Part shown: in pieces, positions 1-5,985 of the stretch
Layout of the letters: every line of letters begins with the position of its first letter
Position numbering within the stretch: position 1 is the first letter of the stretch
Source: Clostridiales bacterium
Lineage (GTDB): Bacteria; Bacillota; Clostridia; UBA8921
Assembly: GCA_003535395.1 (NCBI GenBank)
Contig: DOHE01000259.1
Span: 183 to 6,375 of the forward strand
Reading direction: 5' to 3'
DNA length: 6,193 nucleotides
Program-made: the position numbers and the translations under genes
Notes under the pieces: generated by a model
What the model was told of the DNA's origin: nothing
Databases searched by the model: none
Seen by the model: the letters and a program-made list of their open reading frames with translations, nothing else

Positions 1-73
1 CCCTTGCCATGCAGTATCTGATCCCTGGCTGGAGTTTTGATCCGAAGCGCCCCTGCCTGGGGCGTTGATCATT

Positions 74-759
74 GATGTGAATAGAGGGGGGTGTCATTTG
101 GGAGCGCCCCATAAGGGTTATTTTTCGCCCTACCGCATCCCGACCCTGCAGGATGGACCGGACGGGGAGTATCTCACGGATCGGTTGACGGATGAAGCGG
201 TAAGTCTTATTGAAGGGGCGGATATCGACGAACCGTTCTTCCTGAATTTCTGGCATTATACGGTCCATACCCCCATCCAGGCCAAAGAAAAGGATATCGC
301 TTATTTTAAGGATAAAGCGCGGCGGATGGGGCTCGACAGGCGGGGAGTACATGTCATTCATACATGACCAGCTCGGACTTCTACCCGACTCTGCTGGAGG
401 CGGCAGGGTTGCCCCTTCGGGCGGAACAGCACGTGGACGGGCAGAGTTTCCTGCCATTGATGCGTGGAGAGAGAATGGATCGCGGCCCAATTTTTTGGCA
501 TTATCCACACTACGGAAATCAGGGCGGCAGACCCTATGCTGCGGTTCGTCTGAATGAATGGAAGCTGATCGAATTTTATGAAGACAGGCGTCTTGAATTA
601 TACAATGTGGTAGATGATATCGGTGAAAGCCTGAACCGGGCATCTGAGCTGCCAGGTCTGGTAAGGCAGCTATACGGTTTGCTGGAAGAATGGCGGCTGG
701 ATGCGGGAGCCATCATCCCTGAGATAGATCCGGAATGGTGTCCATCCAGTGGGGACTGA
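74..759 (+). pseudogene. Sulfatase remnant (alkaline-phosphatase superfamily), internally deleted and frameshifted
   Basis: Two stretches of one sulfatase lie in different frames. The first (about 74-340) reads DVNRGGCHLGAPHKGYFSPY, then EYLTDRLTDEA and FFLNFWHYTVHTPIQAKEK, which is typical mid-protein sequence of arylsulfatase or iduronate-sulfatase-like enzymes. The second (about 340-759) reads TSSDFYPTLLEAAGLPL, HVDGQSFLPLMRGE and GPIFWHYPHYGNQGG, which is the C-terminal part. Residues GSTCHSY just before codon 364 also fit the family, so homology in the second frame runs back to about 340 and the join lies near 335-345. Family knowledge says the section between them, with the Asp-Asn metal ligands and a catalytic Lys/His, should be about a hundred or more residues; it is absent. 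The N-terminal Cys-x-Pro-x-Arg formylglycine site is also not in the window. A stop at 38-40 closes the first frame upstream. Such enzymes remove sulfate esters from glycans; this copy cannot be active. The 3' end (stop at 757-759) looks natural. Confidence 0.88.
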
Positions 760-779
760 CCGCAAGAGATAAAAATGAA

Positions 780-917
780 GTGCTGGCAATGCCTGCAACC
801 GAAGACATAGGCGTATAATGCCGCAAGAAACCCCTTGATGTATCCGATGGAATAAGCCAGCTGCCGTGCGATGGGGATGCCTGCTTCACCGAAGATGCGG
901 AATGAGGCACAGGCCTT
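780..917 (-). pseudogene. Possible trace of an AraC-family C-terminal helix-turn-helix
   Basis: Read on the minus strand from 917 downwards, the frame gives KACASFRIFGEAGIPIARQL followed by AYSIGYI. This resembles the second helix-turn-helix of AraC regulators, where a pattern like 'TDxPIAxIAYxxGYxD' is usual. The match continues only after a one-base frame change near 828-832, giving FLRHYTPMSS, comparable to the family's 'F+xxTGMSPxxYR' end. A stop at 924-926 precedes the match, so no full gene exists. If real, it is the degraded 3' end of a regulator convergent with the sulfatase. It shares no close wording with the regulator at the right edge of the window. The match was made by eye over about 40 residues, so it may be coincidence. 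Confidence 0.33.
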
Positions 918-966
918 GTTTTTTCATGTCTGGATAATACAAAAACATGTCTTTTTTCTCTGAGCC

Positions 967-980
967 ATAATGCACATTAT
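967..980. promoter_or_regulatory. Perfect 14-bp inverted repeat, operator candidate
   Basis: ATAATG and CATTAT are exact reverse complements separated by CA. The repeat lies 48 bases before the preferred operon start codon and two bases before a TATAAA hexamer, which is a position where a dimeric regulator could block or assist polymerase. It is short and AT-rich, so chance occurrence is possible. No regulator can be assigned to it from the window. Confidence 0.28.
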
Positions 981-1015
981 CATATAAAATTCAAAGTATA
1001 AGTTTCACAATGAAC

Positions 1016-1021
1016 AGGGAG
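1016..1021 (+). promoter_or_regulatory. Ribosome binding site AGGGAG that sets the URO-D-like start at 1028
   Basis: AGGGAG ends six bases before the ATG at 1028, an ideal distance. The earlier in-frame ATG at 1010 has only AT-rich sequence without a Shine-Dalgarno match in front of it. The site would lie inside the coding sequence if 1010 were used, so 1028 is the better start. Confidence 0.7.
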
Positions 1022-1027
1022 TTGGAT

Positions 1028-2047
1028 ATGGATATAATTGGCATCAGAAAAGAAAGATGGAAAAATTTCTATTCAAGCACAAAAAACTATAAAACGATTT
1101 TTCAAATAGATATAGAAGATGGCGTCAGTAGGCCTTTTCCAAACAGACAGAATGTAAATGACCGCATAGAATGGGCATTAAGAAAATATGAGCAGTACAT
1201 ATCGAATCAGCACCAGTTTGATGATGACAGGATCCCGTGTCTTCATGTTTATTCAGGCACTGAAATTTTTGCCGAAGTCTTTGGATGCAATATACACAGA
1301 CCGGTAGATAATATGCCCTTTGCGTTGCCCTGTGTCCATAATGCCCGGGAAGCTGCCAGTCTGAAGATACCGGAAATCGGCGAAAGCACATTGGCTCTGC
1401 TTTTTGAAATTGCAGATATTTTGAAGCAAAAGGCAGGAAATGATGCAATTTTACAGATACCTGATGTTCAAAGTCCTCTGGATATCGCTGCAATGATTTG
1501 GGAAAAGTCGGATTTTTATGTAGCATTGCTGGAAGAAAAAGAAGCTGTATTTGATTTGCTGCACAAGATCCAGTCACTCCTGATCACATTTTTTAAATTA
1601 TGGTTTACTCGATATGGTACGGAATATATCGCACATTATCCTTATTATTATATGGTTGGCGGTATAACTCTGTCAGAAGATGAAATCGGGGTTATAGACA
1701 ATGAAATGTTCGATGAGTTCGCTATGCCTGACCTGGAACACTTGGCCTCTGTTTTTGGGGGTATTGGGATCCATTGCTGCGCAAAAGCTCGCCACCAGTG
1801 GCCGAACTTAAAAAAAATACCGGGTCTGAAGCTTTTGAATTTAGTTCAACCAAAAAAAGAAATACAAGATGCATATACCTATTTTGAAAATCATACTTGC
1901 CAGATGCACAGCTGGAGTGGAGAGGGGGAAGCATGGACCTGGCCGGCGCAGCATCCGGCGAATGCACGTATTGTATATACTGTGCAGGCGTCAAGCCTGG
2001 ATGAAGCCAAGTATATAAGTGAAAGGTTCAGGGATGTAATCAAATAA
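1028..2047 (+). CDS. Uroporphyrinogen decarboxylase (URO-D) superfamily protein, function unknown
   Basis: This is a cytoplasmic protein of 339 residues, a usual length for the URO-D fold; it has no signal peptide or membrane segment. The stretch IPDVQSPLDIAAMIWE (about 144-159) matches the central barrel strand and helix of URO-D-like proteins. The C-terminal part has GGIGIHCCAKARHQW (H249, C250, C251), KKIPGLKLLNLVQP and, further on, HTCQMH (C291) and SGEGEAW (about 297). HemE's N-terminal PxWxMRQAGRY signature is absent, so heme synthesis is unlikely. His249-x-Cys251 plus a later Cys resembles the zinc site of MtaA/MtbA/CmuA-type methylcobamide:thiol methyltransferases, but no corrinoid protein gene is nearby. 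Proteins of this type recur in sugar-uptake loci of Firmicutes with no settled role. It is first in the operon; the next gene starts 24 bases after its stop. The fold is sure, the reaction is not. An alternative start at 1010 would add six residues. Confidence 0.88.
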   Translation: MDIIGIRKERWKNFYSSTKNYKTIFQIDIEDGVSRPFPNRQNVNDRIEWALRKYEQYISNQHQFDDDRIPCLHVYSGTEIFAEVFGCNIHRPVDNMPFALPCVHNAREAASLKIPEIGESTLALLFEIADILKQKAGNDAILQIPDVQSPLDIAAMIWEKSDFYVALLEEKEAVFDLLHKIQSLLITFFKLWFTRYGTEYIAHYPYYYMVGGITLSEDEIGVIDNEMFDEFAMPDLEHLASVFGGIGIHCCAKARHQWPNLKKIPGLKLLNLVQPKKEIQDAYTYFENHTCQMHSWSGEGEAWTWPAQHPANARIVYTVQASSLDEAKYISERFRDVIK

Positions 2048-2057
2048 ATATTGGACT

Positions 2058-2065
2058 GGAGGAGG
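2058..2065 (+). promoter_or_regulatory. Strong ribosome binding site GGAGGAGG for the binding-protein gene
   Basis: GGAGGAGG ends six bases before the ATG at 2072. It rules out the TTG at 2051, which would put this site inside the gene and spoil the lipoprotein signal with an extra MDWRRIT head. It is the strongest ribosome site in the window, consistent with the high expression usual for binding proteins. Confidence 0.85.
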
Positions 2066-2071
2066 ATCACA

Positions 2072-3712
2072 ATGAGTAAAAAAGGAATCAGGTTCGTGTG
2101 TATTGTAATCACTGTATGCGTGATAAGCAGTTTCATGGCATCATGCATAAAGAAAAAACCTGACACGTCGGCTACCTTGTTACGCACAAGTACATCATCC
2201 CGTTTAGCGACGGCTTCAGCGAAAGTGAGTGCCGTGATTGGAAAAACGACCCAAAACAGCCAGACAGAAAGTGGGCTTGAAGAAAAGGTTGATGAAACAG
2301 AAGGTCTCCCTGTCAATGAGACAGAACCTGAAAAAAATAATGGGGAGACTTCAGATGAGGGCATCGGCCGCTATGCTTACGACTTTGGTGGACGGACGAT
2401 TTATATGGAATCTGCTTATCAGAACATCGGATATATGCTTGATTATGATGATCCGATCGCAGTAGGGGACCGATATGATGCAAATACAGGGATTTATCGG
2501 AAGGGCTTTGATGCATATAGGGATTTGCGTTATGATCATTGGAGAGAAGTAGAGCAAAAGCTGAACTGCAAGATCAGAGTCAAATTTTCCGGAGACTGGA
2601 ATTCCACTCCGATCCGAATGAAAGAAGAAATTCTTGCAGGAACCTACACTTTTTCTCTGGTTTTTCCGAATGCACTTCTGGCAAGCTGGGTGAAATATGG
2701 CCTGGTCACGCCGTTGAATGATTATGTGGATTTTGACAGTCTGGAAAAATTGCGTGGTCCTTTAGTAAAAGCCATGTCTTCATGGGGAGATAAATACTAT
2801 ACTGTAAATGAAAGTGTACCGACTGCAAATCTTCATGCAATTCAGTATAATCCGGCAATACAGGAAAGGGAGGGACTCCCGGACTTGGTGAGCGTTTATC
2901 AGGCAGGGCAGTGGACCTGGGATAAATTGCTTGAAGTAGCACGGCTGGCGACCAGAGATTACAACGGAGACGGGATTATGGATCTTTTCGGTGCAGCTTA
3001 TACCCGGGCAGATTGGGTAGCCAACAACTTCCTGCAGTCAAACGGGGTGCCGATGGTTGAGATCCGGGATGGCAGATATATAAGCAACATGGATTCGCCG
3101 GCTTTTGTGAGGGCACTGACCTTTATCAGTGACATGATGAATATTTATAAGGTTACCACCACACAGGCAAATTATACAAATGGAAAAGCGTATATGTTTC
3201 TGGGTGGACAGTTCAACTATCATACGACGCTGTTTTACAATCAAAGCAAAATAAAATCCAAATCAGTTCCAACCCCGTTGGGGCCAGATAATACAGAGGG
3301 GAAACTGGTTGTCTCCATGAAAAAATATGGCTGGTATATTCCTTCCTCAGAAAAGGATCCCAAAGGGATCTCTTATCTGCTGGTCAATCTGATGTGGACG
3401 GACAGTGACCCTGAAAAACCTGTTCTTTCATATGAGCAGCGGCTGGAGGATTTGAAAAACACCTGGAATTCTAGCTTCTGGCCGGGTGCAGATATAGACC
3501 TTGCGGATGAAATCGACTTTTTTCTAAACAAGATGACTTCATCAGACCTGATTTCTGCAACAAAAATGGATATTGTGGGAAACGGTTTCGTGAATCTTGA
3601 AACAACGATATCCAATCAGTTGATGAATAAGTTGAATTCTTTCACCCCCATATCCCAGATCATTGATTCATCAAAACCGATCATTGAGTCCATACTCAAT
3701 GAATATAATTGA
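2072..3712 (+). CDS. ABC transporter extracellular solute-binding lipoprotein (carbohydrate type)
   Basis: The protein has 546 residues. It starts with MSKK, a hydrophobic core at about 6-22 and the lipobox MASC with Cys25 as the lipidated residue, so it should be anchored to the outer face of the membrane. Residues 26 to about 95 form a low-complexity tether, first Lys/Thr/Ser-rich, then Glu-rich. The binding domain begins near RYAYDFGG and shows family 1 binding-protein features: EILAGTYTFSLVFPNALLAS (about 190-209), VKYGLVTPLNDYVDFDSL, and QWTWDKLLEVARLAT just before an EF-hand-like loop, D296-Y-N298-G-D300-G-I-M-D304. Similar calcium loops are known in alginate-binding AlgQ1/AlgQ2 and related sugar-binding proteins. 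The likely role is capture of an oligosaccharide for an ABC importer, but no permease or ATPase gene is in the window. It is longer than the common 420-450 residue members, partly because of the tether. The ligand cannot be predicted. Confidence 0.9.
   Translation: MSKKGIRFVCIVITVCVISSFMASCIKKKPDTSATLLRTSTSSRLATASAKVSAVIGKTTQNSQTESGLEEKVDETEGLPVNETEPEKNNGETSDEGIGRYAYDFGGRTIYMESAYQNIGYMLDYDDPIAVGDRYDANTGIYRKGFDAYRDLRYDHWREVEQKLNCKIRVKFSGDWNSTPIRMKEEILAGTYTFSLVFPNALLASWVKYGLVTPLNDYVDFDSLEKLRGPLVKAMSSWGDKYYTVNESVPTANLHAIQYNPAIQEREGLPDLVSVYQAGQWTWDKLLEVARLATRDYNGDGIMDLFGAAYTRADWVANNFLQSNGVPMVEIRDGRYISNMDSPAFVRALTFISDMMNIYKVTTTQANYTNGKAYMFLGGQFNYHTTLFYNQSKIKSKSVPTPLGPDNTEGKLVVSMKKYGWYIPSSEKDPKGISYLLVNLMWTDSDPEKPVLSYEQRLEDLKNTWNSSFWPGADIDLADEIDFFLNKMTSSDLISATKMDIVGNGFVNLETTISNQLMNKLNSFTPISQIIDSSKPIIESILNEYN
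3681..3702 (+). promoter_or_regulatory. Perfect 9-bp hairpin at the join of binding-protein and beta-helix genes
   Basis: TCATTGAGT (3681-3689) and ACTCAATGA (3694-3702) are exact reverse complements around the loop CCAT. No U-run follows, so it is not an intrinsic terminator. It covers the last codons of the binding-protein gene and contains, in its 3' arm, the possible start codon ATG 3699-3701 of the next gene. In RNA it could block ribosome entry until the upstream ribosome opens it, or protect the 3' end of the binding-protein message. With three G-C pairs it is only moderately stable. Confidence 0.5.
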
Positions 3713-3713
3713 A

Positions 3714-5960
3714 ATGAAGATCACAGCCAATAATCAGAATCAAAAACTGCTGGCCATGCGCCTTATAGGCCTGGCCAGCAGTATCTTGATGCTTTTATTC
3801 ATCAGTGGAATCAGGGAGTCGGATAAAATGGATATACCAGGAATAAACTCCGCTAAGGCTGTTATTTATGTTTCACCCCAAGGGAATGACGAATGGGCCG
3901 GAACCATCCAGGCACCTTTCAAAACGTTGGAAAAAGCACGGGATGCGGTGAGAAATCTAAAAAGCAGCGGGGATCCTTTGCGATCGGGACCCGTTGCAGT
4001 TATTCTAAGAGGCGGCGTCTACCCGGTTGAAAAGAGCTTCACGCTTGATCAGAAGGATTCCGGCTGCCTGGAGAGTCCTGTTATCTATATGGCCTGCCCA
4101 GGTGAAAAAGTCGTGCTGACCGGGGCGAAAACGTTGGAGCGGGAATGGTTTCATCCAATATCTGATCCTGCCATTCTGACAAGAATCATCGATCAGGAAG
4201 CGGCAAAGAGAATCGTAGCACTCGACTTGCGCTCTCACGGTATCACAGCATATGGGCAACTCAACTGTCATGGATTTGCCAGGGATAACCTTGGGGGAAG
4301 ACCCAGAGAAAATCCTTTTGGAAATCCTCCTATGATGCTGTATACCAATGGGAAAAGGCAGATTCTGGCCCGATGGCCGAACGCCGGCACAGTTCAAATG
4401 GAGAAGATCATTGAACCAGGGCCTGTGAGGGGAGACCCGGATTTTACAGTGCGGGGAGGTACATTTTCTGTTGGATTTGACCGGATGAAATATTGGAGAC
4501 AGGCAGAGGATATTTGGGTCGATGGCATATTCGGATACAGTTGGGAGTGGTCGTATAACAAGGTTTCCGGATTTGATGCTGAGAAAAGATCGATCACACT
4601 GGGTTATGGGGAAATCAGCGGAATCAACAGGAATTGGTCTCCGGATTTTCATCATTATGAAAACCTGCTGGAAGAAATCGATATGCCGGGGGAATATATG
4701 ATCGAGCGCAAAACCGGTATGCTTTATTATTATCCAGAACCGGATTTTTACAGCGGAGAGACGGATATTACCGTGTCGGTACTTGAAGAACCAATGATCA
4801 TTCTGGATCGTGTATCCGGCCTTGAGTTTCGGGATCTGATATTTGAGACATCAAGAGGCACTGCAGTTGAAATGACGGATTGTCGTGAAGTTGCAGTCGA
4901 TCATTGCGAATTTAAAAATATTGCTCTTCATGCAGTAAAAATCCAAAATTCAACCGCATGCGGGGTACGTAATTCTGTCATACACGATATTGGCAGTGCC
5001 GGGATCATCATAGGCGGCGGGAATATAAAGACTTTGGAATATGGAAATTGTTTTGTTGAAAACTGTGAAATCTATCATGTTGCATTCTACAGTAAAGTAT
5101 ATCAACCGGCAGTATTGATTGAGGGAGTTGGAAATACAGTTTTTGGAAGCAGCATCCACCACACTCCCCATGCCGCCATCCGCCTGTTCGGAAATGACCA
5201 GATCATCGAGCGAAATGAAATCTATTCATGCTGCCTGGATTTTGAGGATATGGGTGCTGTTTCGTATTTTACTCTTTATAGACCGCAGGAACGGGGAAAT
5301 GTGATACGAAAAAATTATTTTTATAACATAGGAACAGACCAGACCGGAGTCCATGCGATTTATGCAGATGATCAGTCCATGGGACTTGTTATTGAAATGA
5401 ATCTGTTCGATCACATTGGGAAGATGAAAGAATCCGGAGAATGGGGCCCTTCCACCGGAATCAATTTAAACAGTGCATCCTATATCGCCGTAAGTAAAAA
5501 TATATTTATTGACTGTCCTGTTCCAGTAAGGCTTAGCACTCATTCACAGAAAATTCATGATATTACGTATAACTGGCATGCACAGCTGGATCCGCTGCTG
5601 AAAGATCCGGATTCTGCTCATTTTAAAAAATATCCTGAATTAATATTATTTTGGCAAGACTGGGAGTCGACGCTTTTTCATGCATCCTTTGTTTTGAATA
5701 AAAAAATGGTGGAAAAGGTCATGGGGACTTCCAGACATATCGCTTTTACAGACAATCAAATTTTTAATACCTCCCTGTACAGGCCGCTTGTGTTCCCTGA
5801 AGGGTATCTGGATGAATTTGATGTTGAGTTTTCCCGACCTGTCGTACGAGCATCCAACAATCGAATGGTAAGTATAAGTACGAATACGGGACTTGTTGAA
5901 AAGATCATCAAGGAATATACAGAAATGTGCGGTGCAAAAATTAAAAATAAGCCTGAATGA
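3714..5960 (+). CDS. Secreted right-handed parallel beta-helix protein, putative glycoside hydrolase or lyase
   Basis: From the ATG at 3714 the protein has 748 residues. A basic N-terminus (K2, K11, R16) and a hydrophobic segment at 17-33 indicate export; AKA at 47-49 could be a signal peptidase site, otherwise it stays anchored. Residues 50-105 read VIYVSPQGNDEWAGT, APFKTLEKARDAV and GGVYPVEKSFTL, the characteristic opening of large bacterial beta-helix enzymes including GH141-like proteins. Residues about 370-620 form repeated coils with recurring N-x-I/F-x-x-I/C units such as NSVIHDIG, NEIYSC, KNYFYNIG, MNLFDHIG and KNIFID. Conserved-looking acidic sites are E511-D512-M-G-A and Y550-A-D552-D553 on neighbouring coils, possible catalytic carboxylates. 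It is probably a glycan-cleaving enzyme on the cell surface; family and substrate are unproven. The start is uncertain: ATG 3699 (753 residues, overlapping the upstream gene by 14 bases) and ATG 3756 are alternatives. None has a good ribosome site, so translation is probably coupled to the upstream gene. Confidence 0.9.
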   Translation: MKITANNQNQKLLAMRLIGLASSILMLLFISGIRESDKMDIPGINSAKAVIYVSPQGNDEWAGTIQAPFKTLEKARDAVRNLKSSGDPLRSGPVAVILRGGVYPVEKSFTLDQKDSGCLESPVIYMACPGEKVVLTGAKTLEREWFHPISDPAILTRIIDQEAAKRIVALDLRSHGITAYGQLNCHGFARDNLGGRPRENPFGNPPMMLYTNGKRQILARWPNAGTVQMEKIIEPGPVRGDPDFTVRGGTFSVGFDRMKYWRQAEDIWVDGIFGYSWEWSYNKVSGFDAEKRSITLGYGEISGINRNWSPDFHHYENLLEEIDMPGEYMIERKTGMLYYYPEPDFYSGETDITVSVLEEPMIILDRVSGLEFRDLIFETSRGTAVEMTDCREVAVDHCEFKNIALHAVKIQNSTACGVRNSVIHDIGSAGIIIGGGNIKTLEYGNCFVENCEIYHVAFYSKVYQPAVLIEGVGNTVFGSSIHHTPHAAIRLFGNDQIIERNEIYSCCLDFEDMGAVSYFTLYRPQERGNVIRKNYFYNIGTDQTGVHAIYADDQSMGLVIEMNLFDHIGKMKESGEWGPSTGINLNSASYIAVSKNIFIDCPVPVRLSTHSQKIHDITYNWHAQLDPLLKDPDSAHFKKYPELILFWQDWESTLFHASFVLNKKMVEKVMGTSRHIAFTDNQIFNTSLYRPLVFPEGYLDEFDVEFSRPVVRASNNRMVSISTNTGLVEKIIKEYTEMCGAKIKNKPE

Positions 5961-5985
5961 CGTGAGCTGTAAATATGGCTTATTT
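5945..5985. terminator. Stem-loop between convergent genes, possible bidirectional terminator
   Basis: AAATAAGCC (5945-5953) pairs exactly with GGCTTATTT (5977-5985) around a 23-base loop. On the minus strand the stem is followed by a T-rich run (TTAATTTTTG), the better intrinsic-terminator layout, serving the AraC-type gene. On the plus strand ATGTTTAAACATTTTT follows, so it might also stop the operon. The arms overlap the last codons of the beta-helix gene and the stop codon of the regulator. The long loop and few G-C pairs weaken the case. Confidence 0.42.

Larger units (their letters stand above)
918..1027 (+). promoter_or_regulatory. AT-rich leader upstream of the three-gene operon
   Basis: Base composition falls abruptly here to AT-rich sequence, and the operon begins at the far end. 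It contains a perfect 6+2+6 inverted repeat, ATAATG-CA-CATTAT, at 967-980. TATAAA lies at 983-988 and TATAAG at 997-1002; either could be a -10 element. No convincing TTGACA-like -35 box sits 16-18 bases upstream of either, so a promoter here may need an activator. The assignment rests on position and these short motifs only. Confidence 0.4.

Noticed and set aside
3..68. Short open frame at the left edge on the plus strand (ends FDPKRPCLGR, stop 66-68)
   Set aside because: Only 21 codons with no recognisable similarity; an open run this short at a window edge is expected by chance. It could be the end of an upstream gene but nothing supports that.
351..557. Plus-strand open frame starting at ATG 351 behind a GGGGAG
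   Set aside because: It overlaps the sulfatase C-terminal piece in another frame and has low-complexity, family-free sequence; the sulfatase frame explains this DNA.
1028..2047. Annotation as true uroporphyrinogen decarboxylase (hemE)
   Set aside because: The N-terminal MRQAGR-type substrate motif is absent and no tetrapyrrole gene is nearby, so only the superfamily can be claimed.
1891..2364. Minus-strand open frame of 157 codons with a hydrophobic stretch
   Set aside because: It spans the end of one plus-strand gene, the intergenic ribosome site and the lipoprotein signal of the next; the hydrophobicity reflects the complement of that signal region.
3659..3690. Imperfect direct repeat ATCATTGATTC / ATCATTGAGTC
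   Set aside because: It encodes the similar peptides IIDS and IIES in the binding protein's C-terminal helix; only two short copies, explained by coding.
4005..4655. Long minus-strand open frame of 216 codons
   Set aside because: It lies entirely antisense within the well-supported beta-helix gene, shows no domain, and its composition is that of a complement shadow.
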